Shown one piece after another: positions 1 through 8,128 of a stretch of 64,000 bases of DNA. How positions within the stretch are numbered: position 1 is the first letter of the stretch; every line of letters begins with the position of its first letter. The DNA is taken from assembly GCA_017615835.1 (NCBI GenBank), contig JAFZZI010000004.1, forward strand, positions 124,001 through 188,000. Reading direction: 5' to 3'. Below the pieces are notes generated by a model that was not told the origin of the DNA, did no database searches, and saw only the letters and a list, made by a program, of their open reading frames with translations. The DNA is from Bacteroidaceae bacterium (GTDB lineage Bacteria; Bacteroidota; Bacteroidia; Bacteroidales; Bacteroidaceae). Both the position numbers and the translations under genes were made by a program.

Positions 1-528
1 AAGGTCAGTCACCATAGTGTTGGGATATCCCTTTATCTGACCATCCTTGCGGTCAACCGTCACTCCGGGAAAGTTTCCCACATGCTGGTTCGAGCCTGTC
101 AGCATGTTGAACATTGTAGTCTTTCCGCAATTCTGCTGCCCTGCCAGGGCGAATGTCAGCAGAGAATCCTTTGGCAGCGGATCCTCATGCTCCTTAGAGT
201 GAAATATACCCTCTTCGCCCAACCCCGGATGCGGATCTTCCTCATGGTCGTTCGGATTATATCCCGTTTCTTCCAGCCATAGCGGCTCATTGTCCGTTCC
301 TGCCATGTCGAACGTCACGGCAATCTTGTCTGCCTCTTCCTTGCGAAGAGTCAGCGAGTATCCGTGAATCATGAACTTCAGAGGATCACCCATTGGCGCT
401 GCCCCCAACATCCATATATCAGACCCCGGAATAAGACCCATGTCCAGCAGGTGCTGGCGAAGGGCTCCAGAGCCTTCAACGCCGGTAATCATAGCCGACT
501 CGCCAGCTTTCAAACTCTTTGCCGTCAT
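1..528 (-). CDS. feoB: FeoAB fusion ferrous iron transporter (partial, N-terminal 176 residues)
   Basis: This is the N-terminal part of a ferrous iron transporter; the remainder lies beyond the left window edge. Residues 1-75 look like the small FeoA (SH3-like) domain, with GALRQHLLDMGLIPG typical of it. An acidic linker follows (about 80-120), then the start of the FeoB G domain with the G1 motif GQQNCGKT at 130-137 and a G2 region GNFPGVTV at 151-158. In the family, the G domain gates a membrane Fe2+ permease at the inner membrane. FeoA-FeoB fusions are common in Bacteroidales. The start ATG (526-528) lies 28 bases downstream of a good promoter box, so this gene is probably transcribed separately from comF upstream. 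Confidence 0.93.
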   Translation of the reverse strand, partial: MTAKSLKAGESAMITGVEGSGALRQHLLDMGLIPGSDIWMLGAAPMGDPLKFMIHGYSLTLRKEEADKIAVTFDMAGTDNEPLWLEETGYNPNDHEEDPHPGLGEEGIFHSKEHEDPLPKDSLLTFALAGQQNCGKTTMFNMLTGSNQHVGNFPGVTVDRKDGQIKGYPNTMVTDL

Positions 529-555
529 TCTTTCGAAGGTTATTGGTTCGGTCTG

Positions 556-587
556 CAAAAATACCGTTTTTTCAGCAAAAAGGGCAA
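556..587 (-). promoter_or_regulatory. Bacteroidota-type promoter of feoAB
   Basis: Read on the minus strand: TTG (585-587), 21 bases, then TATTTTTG (556-563), matching the TAnnTTTG -7 box. The feoAB start codon is 28 bases downstream. No Fur-like palindrome was recognised. Confidence 0.6.
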
Positions 588-602
588 TTCAGTTTTACTG
601 CT

Positions 603-1289
603 TTATCCTGCCAAACCTAAAGAAAAAACACTTACACGCACGTTTGAGGCGCTGCTTATGGTTTCCAATAATGATGAAATGGTGGCACCTGTAGTTATGA
701 CATCGTCAACTACAAGAACATGACATCCTTCCAGTCTGGCAGCGTCCCTGACACTGAATATCCCCTCGACGTTTTCCCAGCGTTCAATCCCGCCTTTCCT
801 TGCCTGGGACTGGTTGTCTATTAGTCTGCACACCAGTTCTTTCTCTACAGGTATGCCTGTGACCTGTGACAACCCCCGAGCTATGTATTCAGACTGGTTG
901 TATCCCCTCCTGCGTTGCTTTGCTTTTGACAACGGAACGGGTATGATACAGTCCACTCCTTCGAAGAATCCTTCCTGAACCAGTCTGGATGCCGCCTGTC
1001 GTGCCATCCATAATCCGACCTCGGGATGTCCGAAGTATTTCAGATGATAAAGAATTCTTGAGTAGCCGCTCTCCTTCCTGTATCTGAAGTATGAGGCTGC
1101 CCTGACCAGGAGCGGTTCTCCCATCAGAAGAATTTCTGTGCTGCTCAGTTCTCCATTTTTGTATGGTATTACGGGCAGTTTCATCAGACAGATCAGGCAC
1201 AGATGCTTTTCACCAAGTGCCAGACGTCGTCCGCACACTATGCAGAAACGCGGCATCAGCGCGTCTGCAACTGAATCCAGCAGTAACAT
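603..1289 (-). CDS. comF: ComF family phosphoribosyltransferase-like protein
   Basis: The 228-residue product has a short four-cysteine N-terminal zinc-ribbon-like segment (CIVCGRR and CLIC). After it comes a type I phosphoribosyltransferase fold with the PRPP loop VLVVDDVITTGATI near the C-terminus, and CIIPVPLSKAKQRRRGYNQ, the conserved ComF core. In competent bacteria ComF assists DNA uptake across the inner membrane. In Bacteroidota the role is less clear and may be in purine or pyrimidine salvage. I chose the ATG at 1287-1289 because it follows the recX stop by one base, suggesting translational coupling; an upstream in-frame start would overlap recX. Last gene of the deoD-to-comF block. 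Confidence 0.88.
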   Translation of the reverse strand: MLLLDSVADALMPRFCIVCGRRLALGEKHLCLICLMKLPVIPYKNGELSSTEILLMGEPLLVRAASYFRYRKESGYSRILYHLKYFGHPEVGLWMARQAASRLVQEGFFEGVDCIIPVPLSKAKQRRRGYNQSEYIARGLSQVTGIPVEKELVCRLIDNQSQARKGGIERWENVEGIFSVRDAARLEGCHVLVVDDVITTGATISSLLETISSASNVRVSVFSLGLAG

Positions 1290-1290
1290 T

Positions 1291-1755
1291 TCAGTCGATT
1301 GTGATTTCCGTACCGAGCACCTTCCCGGCAAGTGAAGGCTCAAATCCTCTCTGGCATACCGAGCGCATCAGCTTCATTGAACGCTCATATCTGTCGGTTC
1401 CGTGCACCTCGCGTTTTTTTGCAGCAATCACTTCCTTCAGTATCTTCATATATTCTTCATGGTCAATTGCTTCCAAGGCTGTTTCGACCGCTTCTGCCGC
1501 GACCCCGTTCCGCCTGAGTTCAGCCTGTATTTTCAGCCTTCCCCATTTGTTGAAACGCAGTTTGTCGTGCGCGAAAGCTTTGGCATACCGTTTTTCGTCC
1601 AGAAACCCCTCTTTCTCAAGATGCGCAAGTATTTTGCCGACTACCGGGCTTTCCAGCCCCATCTTTTCGAGTTTGCTGACTACCTGCTGTCTGCAGTGTT
1701 CGCTGGCCGAGCAGTACTCCTCGGCCTTCATGATGGCATCTTTTTCAGTTATCAT
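1291..1755 (-). CDS. recX: RecX family regulator of RecA
   Basis: A small (154-residue) helical protein with the tandem three-helix repeats of RecX. Recognisable pieces are CRQQVVSKLEKMGLES, LEKEGFLDEKRYAKAF and KWGRLKIQAELRRNGV. RecX proteins bind RecA filaments and limit recombinase activity; RecX also interacts with other DNA-repair steps. The ATG at 1753-1755 overlaps the prmC stop by 11 bases, which supports this start; a further ATG lies eight codons on. It sits between prmC and comF in a compact minus-strand operon, an order often seen in Bacteroidales. Confidence 0.88.
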   Translation of the reverse strand: MITEKDAIMKAEEYCSASEHCRQQVVSKLEKMGLESPVVGKILAHLEKEGFLDEKRYAKAFAHDKLRFNKWGRLKIQAELRRNGVAAEAVETALEAIDHEEYMKILKEVIAAKKREVHGTDRYERSMKLMRSVCQRGFEPSLAGKVLGTEITID

Positions 1756-2584
1756 TGGTATGGTGGATTTTTGCCATGCGCCGCTTTTGGCTGATATCGT
1801 TCCTGAATTGTACTTCAAATCCCTCTTCTTCAAGAAGATTCTCCAGTCTGTCGGCATACAGCGGATTTATTTCGAGGTAGATACTGCCTTCGGGCTTCAG
1901 ATGGTTTTTTGCGAAAAGTCCTATGGCACGATAGAACTGCAACGGGTCGCAGTCGGGTACGAAAAGTGCGATATGCGGTTCATGTTCCAGCACTGTCGGT
2001 TCCATTCCGGCACTCTCCGACAGGGCAATGTACGGCGGATTTGAAACAATTATGTCGAACATGCCTCCGTCTTGCTCCTCAAGAATGTCTTTTTGGCAGA
2101 AGTTTACCGTCACCCCGTTTGTCACGGCGTTTTCGTTTGCCAGTTCAAGGGCATCAAGGCTGATGTCCCATGCAGAGACACACCAGCCCGGATACTTCTT
2201 GGCTAAGGCTATTGCAATGCAGCCCGTTCCAGTGCCTATGTCAAGCAGAGAGACTTCTGCTGATGCCTCTTCTGCGACCCATTCCACCAGTTCGCTCGTC
2301 TCCTGACGCGGAATCAGCGCCCTGGGGTCGCATTTCAGCCTGACTCCACAGAAGTCGGTGAATCCCAGCACATATTGCAACGGCTCACCCTTGACAAGTC
2401 TCTCCAGCCATCCGTCAAGAATCCTGTCACGCATATTGTCTGCTTCCAGGACAGGTTCCAGATAGAAATCATTCCGGCGTACACCGGGAAGGTTGCACAG
2501 CAACTCCCTGGCCATGACATCCAGCTCCGGCTTGGAAAAGATTCCGTCAAGTCGTTCTGCCACTTTCCGACGCAGAGAATGCAT
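1745..2584 (-). CDS. prmC: Peptide chain release factor N5-glutamine methyltransferase
   Basis: A 279-residue S-adenosylmethionine-dependent methyltransferase that modifies the GGQ glutamine of release factors RF1 and RF2, increasing termination efficiency. The N-terminal helical domain covers about residues 1-85. The SAM-binding motif I is DIGTGTGCIAIALAKKYP and the catalytic NPPY motif is in VSNPPYIALSE, both in the expected order. Length matches the family (about 280). The gene begins six bases after the lipoprotein stop and its 3' end overlaps recX, so expression is probably coupled within this operon. Confidence 0.95.
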   Translation of the reverse strand: MHSLRRKVAERLDGIFSKPELDVMARELLCNLPGVRRNDFYLEPVLEADNMRDRILDGWLERLVKGEPLQYVLGFTDFCGVRLKCDPRALIPRQETSELVEWVAEEASAEVSLLDIGTGTGCIAIALAKKYPGWCVSAWDISLDALELANENAVTNGVTVNFCQKDILEEQDGGMFDIIVSNPPYIALSESAGMEPTVLEHEPHIALFVPDCDPLQFYRAIGLFAKNHLKPEGSIYLEINPLYADRLENLLEEEGFEVQFRNDISQKRRMAKIHHTNDN

Positions 2585-2590
2585 CCCCGG

Positions 2591-2995
2591 CTATCTTTCC
2601 TTTACGGTGAAAGTCTTTGTCTGTGTCGATGCGGTGCTGAAAAGTTGACCGCTCTCAAGCATCATTGACATCCTGAACATAGCCGACAGGCTTATGTTGT
2701 GCTGTCCGGCTGTGGTGAAGACGTATTTATACTGTACAGGATAGTTCCCCGGGTCGAGGACGTTTTCCTGATATTTTCTTCCGTCTATTCTCCATGTGTA
2801 TTCTGCCTTGAGAAGTCCATCGCCTTCTTTTGCAACCTGAACGGTAAATGTCACCTCTTCGCCGACCTTGGGTTCGGCAGGTGATAAGGTAATTTCACCG
2901 TAAACAGGAGGATATCCATATCTCTCTCTGGCGCATCCGGCACACAGCGCAAGCATCGCCGCTGCCACAAACAATGTTCCAATCAGTTTTTTCAT
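2591..2995 (-). CDS. Small lipoprotein with Ig/PKD-like fold
   Basis: The 134-residue protein starts with a lipoprotein signal (hydrophobic stretch then LCAGC, lipidated Cys about residue 21). A single beta-rich domain follows, with GEITLSPAEPKVGEEVTFTV and YKYVFTTAGQHNISLSA, resembling PKD or Ig-like modules. It is probably anchored in the outer or inner membrane facing the periplasm. Nothing in it suggests catalysis. Its start codon overlaps the deoD stop by four bases (ATGA), so the two are translationally coupled. The function is not recognised and the link to purine salvage is only positional. Confidence 0.75.
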   Translation of the reverse strand: MKKLIGTLFVAAAMLALCAGCARERYGYPPVYGEITLSPAEPKVGEEVTFTVQVAKEGDGLLKAEYTWRIDGRKYQENVLDPGNYPVQYKYVFTTAGQHNISLSAMFRMSMMLESGQLFSTASTQTKTFTVKER

Positions 2996-3702
2996 ATCAG
3001 GTTCAATGCTATTTGTATCATACGGTCCAATCCCGTCTGGCGCTGCTCAACGCTCATCCGCTCTCCTGTAGCAAGGTTGTCAGACACTGACAGTATCCCC
3101 AGGGCTTTCCTGCCCGCCACTGCTGCGTTGAGATAGAGTCCGCTGAGTTCCATCTCCACACCCATCACTCCAACCTTGGTCCAGTCTGTCTGCGCGTTGT
3201 TGTCGTAAAACGAATCTGATGACAGTATGCTTCCCACTCTGTACGGGTAGCCCAACCCTTCGGCGGCTCCTACGGCACCGCGAATCAGTTCCCAGTCGGC
3301 TACAGGTGCGTATGTCCCGTGCAGATTGTACTTGTCCGCGAAGTTCGAGTCTGTACATGCTGCCATCGCTATAATCACGTCACCCAGCAAAATGTCCTTG
3401 CGGAACGAACCGCACGTTCCCACACGTATGATGCGCTCCACATCGTAGAAGTTGAAAAGTTCGTACGAGTAGATGCCGATTGACGGGATGCCCATGCCGT
3501 GTCCCTGGACCGAAACTTTCCTGCCGTTGAACGTGCCGGTGAAACCCAGCATTCCGCGTACATTGTTGTACTGTACGGGATTTTCCAGATACTTGCCGGC
3601 TATGAATTGCGCCCGGAGAGGGTCTCCGCACATTATCACAGTCTTGGCCACATCGTCGTATGCCGCTGCTATGTGCGGGGTGGGGGTCTGCTCTCTGCTC
3701 AT
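2992..3702 (-). CDS. deoD: Purine-nucleoside phosphorylase, DeoD type
   Basis: A hexameric-type purine nucleoside phosphorylase that splits purine (deoxy)ribonucleosides with phosphate into base and pentose 1-phosphate in the cytoplasm. Family signatures are present along the protein: TPHIAA at the N-terminus, VIMCGDPLRAQFIA (phosphate loop), NNVRGMLGFTGTF, GHGMGIPSIGIYSYEL, GVEMELSGLY (purine and ribose site) and SVSD near the C-terminus. The 236-residue length assumes the ATG at 3700-3702, matching E. coli DeoD; an ATG seven codons upstream is possible but close to the promoter. First gene of the minus-strand operon deoD, lipoprotein, prmC, recX, comF. Confidence 0.95.
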   Translation of the reverse strand: MSREQTPTPHIAAAYDDVAKTVIMCGDPLRAQFIAGKYLENPVQYNNVRGMLGFTGTFNGRKVSVQGHGMGIPSIGIYSYELFNFYDVERIIRVGTCGSFRKDILLGDVIIAMAACTDSNFADKYNLHGTYAPVADWELIRGAVGAAEGLGYPYRVGSILSSDSFYDNNAQTDWTKVGVMGVEMELSGLYLNAAVAGRKALGILSVSDNLATGERMSVEQRQTGLDRMIQIALNLI

Positions 3703-3720
3703 TATGACTGTCGTTTTACG

Positions 3721-3749
3721 CAAAAATACACAAAAAAGGGCGATTGCAA
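3721..3749 (-). promoter_or_regulatory. Bacteroidota-type promoter of the deoD operon
   Basis: On the minus strand: TTG (3747-3749), 18 bases, then TATTTTTG (3721-3728). The deoD ATG at 3702 lies 18 bases downstream. It is back to back with the queH promoter. Confidence 0.55.
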
Positions 3750-3781
3750 GTCTTGCCGAAATAAAATACCGCCAAATCTGC

Positions 3782-3789
3782 TAATTTTG
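3782..3789 (+). promoter_or_regulatory. -7 box of the queH-MATE operon
   Basis: TAATTTTG fits TAnnTTTG and ends 23 bases before the queH ATG. A TTG at 3753-3755 is 26 bases upstream, longer than the usual spacing, so only the -7 element is well supported. Confidence 0.45.
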
Positions 3790-3812
3790 CATCAATATTC
3801 CCCGATGCATTT

Positions 3813-4538
3813 ATGGAGAAACAGACAGAAACGTCGGAGCATTGTTTCGGAAATAAAGGAATGACTTCAGCGAAGTCGCCGGTCAATTGGCAGAAACGGC
3901 TGGATCTCAGGATACGCAGGTTTCAGGATGATGGACTCGTTCCCAAACTGTTGCTCCATGCCTGCTGCGCCCCTTGCAGCAGCTATGTACTCGAATATCT
4001 GTCGCAATATTTCGACATCACCCTGTTTTATTACAATCCCAATATAACCGACCGTGATGAATATCTCAAAAGGGTTGGTGAGGTGCGTCGTCTCATAGCT
4101 TCGCTGCCGGCAGTCCATCCCGTTTCATTCGTTGAAGGCCCATACGAACCTCAGGTGTTCCTGCATGCCGTGAAGGGACTTGAAAAAGAACCGGAAGGCG
4201 GAGCCCGCTGTGCCGAGTGCTTCAGGCTCAGACTTGAGAAAACAGCATCTGTCGCAGCCCGTATGGCGGCCGCTGACGGCGGTGAAGTACTTTTCACGAC
4301 GACCCTCACCATAAGTCCGCTCAAGAATGCCGACCTGCTCAATGAAACCGGTATCCGTGCCGCTTCTGCCTTTGAAGGCATTGCCTGGCTTGATTCCGAC
4401 TTTAAGAAACGAGATGGTTACAAGCGTTCCATCCAGCTTTCTGCCCAGTATGGACTCTATCGTCAGGACTATTGCGGCTGTGCTTTCTCAAAGGCTGCAC
4501 GACATCCTGAATCCGAAAATTGCTTCTTGCCGGAATGA
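3813..4538 (+). CDS. queH: Epoxyqueuosine reductase QueH
   Basis: QueH is the iron-sulphur, cobalamin-independent reductase that converts epoxyqueuosine to queuosine at the wobble base of tRNAs for Asp, Asn, His and Tyr. The diagnostic cysteines are visible: HACCAPC near the N-terminus, CAECFRLRL in the middle, and DYCGCAFS near the C-terminus, with YYNPNI and TTTLTISPLKN in between. The product is 241 residues from the ATG at 3813; an in-frame ATG at 3861 would remove a poorly conserved lead of 16 residues and could be the real start. The stop overlaps the next start codon (ATGA), so the MATE exporter is coupled to it. Confidence 0.92.
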   Translation: MEKQTETSEHCFGNKGMTSAKSPVNWQKRLDLRIRRFQDDGLVPKLLLHACCAPCSSYVLEYLSQYFDITLFYYNPNITDRDEYLKRVGEVRRLIASLPAVHPVSFVEGPYEPQVFLHAVKGLEKEPEGGARCAECFRLRLEKTASVAARMAAADGGEVLFTTTLTISPLKNADLLNETGIRAASAFEGIAWLDSDFKKRDGYKRSIQLSAQYGLYRQDYCGCAFSKAARHPESENCFLPE

Positions 4539-5947
4539 ACACGCAGGATGACATACAGAAACTTCAGGCCAAGTACGAAAAGATGACGCAGACACCCGTG
4601 CCTGGACTCGTGCTGCGGCTGGCGGTGCCCACCATCATAAGCATGTCGGTATCGGCCTTGTACAACATCGCCGACTCGTATTTTGTGGGACACATAAGTA
4701 CCGGTGCTACCGCCGGGGTGGGCATAGCTTTCGCTTACCAGTCGTTCATCCAGGCCATAGGATTCTTCTTCGGTTCAGGTTCGGGTAACTATCTGTCAAG
4801 GTCGCTGGGCACCAGGGATGTCCGTGGCGCTGAAAAGATGGCAGCCACAGGTTTCTTTACTTCCCTTCTCACCGCTATCCTTGTCGCATTGGCAGGTTTT
4901 GCCCTGTTGACACCTCTCTCAAGAGCCCTCGGTGCAACAAGCGATGTCTTGCCCGAAACCATTGCCTACATGCGGTTTCTGCTTCTGTCTACACCGTTCA
5001 TGGTGTCCCAGATGTCACTCAACAACCAGCTTCGGATGCAGGGCAATGCAATGTTTGCTATGTTTGGACTGGTTTCCGGGGCTGTCCTCAACATAATTCT
5101 GGATCCGCTTTTTATCTATTCTGCCGGTATGGGGGTGTCAGGAGCCTCCCTTTCGACAGCAATCAGCCAGTTCGTGTCGTGGAGCATCCTGCTGTGGGGC
5201 ACTTCGCTTGAAGGCAATGTCCACATATCCATCCGCAATTTTGCTCCCTCGCGTGACAGGTACCGTGAGATAAGTGCCGTGGGGCTGCCCTCTCTAATGC
5301 GCCAGTCGCTAGGCTGTATTTCGACAATCTGTCTCAACTGGGCTGCCGCCCGCTATGCTGCTCCGGGTGCAGAGGCTTCCACAATAGCTGCCTTTGCCGT
5401 TGTGGCCAGGGTCATGCTGTGCGCCATGTCTGTCATCCTGGGTTTCGGACAGGGTTTCCAGCCTGTCTGCGGATTCAATTGGGGAGCACAACTGTACGGC
5501 CGTGTCAGGAAGGCTTATGTATTCACCATGAAGACCTGTACCATAGTCATACTGGTTTTGTCGGTCTTTGGCTACGCGTTTGCTCCACAGGTTATTTCTT
5601 TCTTCCGCTCAGAGGATCCCGAACTTGTCCGCATCGGCGCTCAGGTCCTGCGGTGGCAATGCATTGCATTCCCGTTCATCGGAGTCACTACGCCAACCAA
5701 CATGCTCCTTCAGAACATAAGACGCACTGTCTCGGCCACCCTGCTGTCGATGAGCCGTCAGGGTATTTTCTTTTACCCGGCTATTCTCATTGCACCGAGA
5801 CTGTGGGGACTTGAAGGCCTGCAATGCACCATGGCAATTGCCGATACCGGAACCTTTCTGCTTTCGCTGCCCTTCTGTATCTGCATCATCCGTGAACTGA
5901 AAATGCGTGAATCTGGAGTTTTTGCAAAAAAGGCGTATAGCCATTGA
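4535..5947 (+). CDS. MATE family multidrug/metabolite efflux transporter
   Basis: A polytopic inner-membrane protein of 470 residues with about twelve hydrophobic segments arranged as two related halves. The MATE signature appears in LRLAVPTIISMSVSALYNIA near the start and again as VGLPSLMRQSLGCI at the start of the second half. QPVCGFNWGAQ is the conserved Q-PVxGYNxGA element. MATE proteins export cationic drugs or metabolites using Na+ or H+ gradients; the substrate cannot be told from sequence. The ATG at 4535 overlaps the queH stop; upstream in-frame starts would extend into queH and are less likely. Confidence 0.93.
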   Translation: MNTQDDIQKLQAKYEKMTQTPVPGLVLRLAVPTIISMSVSALYNIADSYFVGHISTGATAGVGIAFAYQSFIQAIGFFFGSGSGNYLSRSLGTRDVRGAEKMAATGFFTSLLTAILVALAGFALLTPLSRALGATSDVLPETIAYMRFLLLSTPFMVSQMSLNNQLRMQGNAMFAMFGLVSGAVLNIILDPLFIYSAGMGVSGASLSTAISQFVSWSILLWGTSLEGNVHISIRNFAPSRDRYREISAVGLPSLMRQSLGCISTICLNWAAARYAAPGAEASTIAAFAVVARVMLCAMSVILGFGQGFQPVCGFNWGAQLYGRVRKAYVFTMKTCTIVILVLSVFGYAFAPQVISFFRSEDPELVRIGAQVLRWQCIAFPFIGVTTPTNMLLQNIRRTVSATLLSMSRQGIFFYPAILIAPRLWGLEGLQCTMAIADTGTFLLSLPFCICIIRELKMRESGVFAKKAYSH

Positions 5948-6007
5948 ATATATTTTCATTTCGGGCTTTTTTGCGGAATGTTTGTTCGTTTTATAAAATG
6001 ATAGTTG

Positions 6008-6015
6008 TAAATTTG
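6008..6015 (+). promoter_or_regulatory. -7 box of the OmpA-family gene
   Basis: TAAATTTG matches TAnnTTTG. A TTTG at 5981-5984 lies 23 bases upstream, slightly longer than the usual 19-21. The start codon at 6054 leaves a leader of about 30 bases. Confidence 0.5.
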
Positions 6016-6053
6016 CAGTCCCAAAAACAGTTCCCTAAGCGGAGTGCCTCGAA

Positions 6054-7346
6054 ATGAATGTATTTTGTAAATCACTTTCAGTCTTTGTCCTGTTGCTGAT
6101 GCTATTCGTCGGCAACGGCATCGCTGACGATTTCAAGATCAGTACCGAGGACGAGGATATAGAACTCATCAATACTAACCGTGACGAAAACGGCAAGATA
6201 ATCCGCACCGGCTATCTTACCAACCCTTGGTACAGTAACTGGTCAATAGGAGCTTCGTTCGGTATTCAGACTCTGATGTCAGGTACCGGTGAGCACAATA
6301 CCGGATTGGATATCCACACAGCCAGAATAACTCCGATGTTCGACATCACCTTGGCAAAATGGTTCACTCCTGTCATCGGTGTCCGTGGCGGCTTGTCGGG
6401 CTGGAAGATGGAGGAGTCTTTCCCGGAAGGCTGGGAAGGAAATCATTACCCTTTAGCCCGCAGTGATGACCGCAGTGTCACTTATTTTTCGGAGTTCCAT
6501 GTACATGGCGAGGCTATGTGGAACGTCATAAACAGTATCTGGGGCTATAAGGCCAACCGTTTTTACAATTTCATTCCATACGCACATTTCGGTCTTTTCC
6601 AACTTGGACATCCTGACGAGGGAATGTTTGCCAAGGTGCGCCGCGACCGTGAGTTCATGGTCGGCCTTGGTGCCTACAATACTTTCCGTATCTCCAACTC
6701 CATTGTCATAGGACTTGATTTGCGCTGGGGCAATATAAGCGGCCGTTACCACGATGAGAGCAACGGTGGCCGCGTCAACTATTACTCTGCAACGCTTGGT
6801 GTGGCGTACACTCTTGAAAAGTGGTATTGGGCCCGCTCAAAGGGACTTGAGATCTCGCGTGACCGTGCCATTGCAGCAGCAAACCGAAGCCTGGCCGATG
6901 CAGACAGGTTGCGTGCTGAGAACGAGGCTCTCAAGGTTCTCATCAACGAGTTGAACAGCCGCGAGCCCGAAGGCGTCAAAGTAGTTGAGGCAGTCGCTGC
7001 TACATCGTTTCAGGAGCGTGTAATGAATGCAGATCTCGTCCTGTACTACGAAATAAATATCAGCAAGCTCAATTTCACTGAGCGTCACCACCTTGACGAG
7101 TTTGTCAAAGAGACTCTCGACCGCGACCCGGAACATATCTTCTACCTGACCGGAAGTGCGGACAAGGGTACCGGTACGTTCGAAATCAACACCCGTCTCA
7201 GCCGCGAGCGTGCCTTCGGTATAAGGGAAATCCTGATGAACGAGTATAAAGTTCCCGAAGAACAGATTGTTATTAAGGCAACAATCATCTCTGACAAGCA
7301 CGAGGACGGTGCTCTTGACCGCTGTGTCCTGATAGAGAAGGAGTAA
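6054..7346 (+). CDS. OmpA family outer membrane protein
   Basis: A 430-residue secreted protein. Residues 1-24 are a signal peptide (LSVFVLLLMLFVGNGIA). Residues about 55-270 have alternating aromatic/polar strands ending in YSATLGVAYTLEKWYWA, consistent with an eight-strand-type outer membrane barrel. A short Ala/Glu-rich helical linker (about 280-305) leads to a C-terminal OmpA-like peptidoglycan-binding domain (about 330-430) with LTGSADKGTGTFEINTRLSRERA, close to the family NxxLSxxRA element. Such proteins tether the outer membrane to the wall. It lies alone between the MATE gene and the polysaccharide locus with its own promoter; a role in polysaccharide surface retention is possible but unproven. 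Confidence 0.85.
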   Translation: MNVFCKSLSVFVLLLMLFVGNGIADDFKISTEDEDIELINTNRDENGKIIRTGYLTNPWYSNWSIGASFGIQTLMSGTGEHNTGLDIHTARITPMFDITLAKWFTPVIGVRGGLSGWKMEESFPEGWEGNHYPLARSDDRSVTYFSEFHVHGEAMWNVINSIWGYKANRFYNFIPYAHFGLFQLGHPDEGMFAKVRRDREFMVGLGAYNTFRISNSIVIGLDLRWGNISGRYHDESNGGRVNYYSATLGVAYTLEKWYWARSKGLEISRDRAIAAANRSLADADRLRAENEALKVLINELNSREPEGVKVVEAVAATSFQERVMNADLVLYYEINISKLNFTERHHLDEFVKETLDRDPEHIFYLTGSADKGTGTFEINTRLSRERAFGIREILMNEYKVPEEQIVIKATIISDKHEDGALDRCVLIEKE

Positions 7347-7422
7347 TCATTCCTTTTGTCTCCTTACTTCATCGTTTTTTCACATTTTTTAGCAGAATGT
7401 TTTTTCTGCGTGAAATAATGTG

Positions 7423-7430
7423 TATTTTTG
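7423..7430 (+). promoter_or_regulatory. Candidate -7 box of the exopolysaccharide operon
   Basis: TATTTTTG fits TAnnTTTG and ends 21 bases before the upxY ATG. No clear TTTG lies at the expected upstream spacing; a T-rich run is there instead. A small palindrome, GCAGAA at 7392-7397 with TTCTGC at 7404-7409, lies just upstream and covers the -33 region. It could be a regulator site or the end of the previous transcript. Confidence 0.4.
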
Positions 7431-7451
7431 TGTTGAATCTGGGAATGGTAT

Positions 7452-7982
7452 ATGATAGACGATGGGACTGTTCATTGGTTTGCAGCCAGAACGCGAAGAG
7501 GCCAGGAACTGAGAATCCGCGAGAACCTTGACCGTTTCGGTGTCAGCAGTTTCGTCCCTACGGTCCGCTCGCTAAGGCAGCGAGGCGGCCGTAAGGTGAA
7601 GGCAATCGTGCCGCTCGTGCCCAACATGGTGTTCCTCCGGGCTACCAAGAGCGATGCCTGCTCGCTGGCCAATGGCCGTGGCATTCCGATTTATTACATC
7701 ATCGACCGCAGCACTTCGAAAATGCTCGTGGTTCCAGACAAACAGATGGACGATTTTATCCGTGTCGTATCCGAGGAACCGGATACCGTCGAGGTATCCA
7801 ATTTCATTCCATACAGGGGACAGAAAGTCAGGATCTCGTCCGGAAGGCTGGAGGGCGTCGAGGGAGAGGTGCTGACAAGTGATGGCGGAACCTTCATCAT
7901 TGTCAGTGTCGGACAGTTGCTCAATGCAAGGATCAAGGTGTCGAAATCGTGCCTTGTACCTGTTAACAGAGACGTTCTGTGA
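7452..7982 (+). CDS. UpxY family NusG-like transcription antiterminator
   Basis: A 176-residue NusG paralogue. The N-terminal NGN-type domain begins with WFAARTRRGQELRIRENL and includes VPLVPNMVFLRA. A KOW-like segment is at PYRGQKVRISSGRLEGVEGE, followed by FIIVSVGQLLNARIKV. UpxY proteins of Bacteroides ride with RNA polymerase and prevent premature termination in the leader of their own capsule operon, acting in cis. It is the first gene of the locus, as expected. The partner inhibitor UpxZ, normally encoded next, is absent: the initiating sugar transferase follows directly after a spacer of 146 bases. Confidence 0.88.
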   Translation: MIDDGTVHWFAARTRRGQELRIRENLDRFGVSSFVPTVRSLRQRGGRKVKAIVPLVPNMVFLRATKSDACSLANGRGIPIYYIIDRSTSKMLVVPDKQMDDFIRVVSEEPDTVEVSNFIPYRGQKVRISSGRLEGVEGEVLTSDGGTFIIVSVGQLLNARIKVSKSCLVPVNRDVL

Positions 7983-8045
7983 GCCATTCCTTAGTTTTTA
8001 TGTGGACTTGATGAAAGTTTCTTTCAAAAGTTGCCCCGATTGTGG

Positions 8046-8060
8046 GCGTGTGTGACACGC
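8046..8060 (+). other. Small hairpin between upxY and the phosphoglycosyltransferase gene
   Basis: GCGTGT (8046-8051) and ACACGC (8055-8060) form a perfect six-base-pair stem with a three-base loop in the 146-base spacer. No T-run follows, so it is not a classical terminator. It could be an RNA signal read by UpxY or a pause site, but this is inference only. Confidence 0.25.
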
Positions 8061-8128
8061 TCATTGGCGAAGCTTTACAGGGTAATGGAGAAACGACTAT
8101 AAGAAACAACCTATTAACAGTAAAAGTG

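Noticed and set aside
5924..5974. Possible terminator between the MATE and OmpA-family genes (GCAAAAAAG/CTTTTTTGC)
   Set aside because: The stem is made mostly of A-T runs, the loop is 33 bases, and the left arm lies inside the MATE coding sequence.
7392..7409. Hairpin GCAGAA-N6-TTCTGC as terminator of the OmpA-family gene or invertible promoter border
   Set aside because: No T-run follows the stem, and no second distant copy of an inverted repeat was found, so neither a terminator nor a phase-variable promoter can be claimed.
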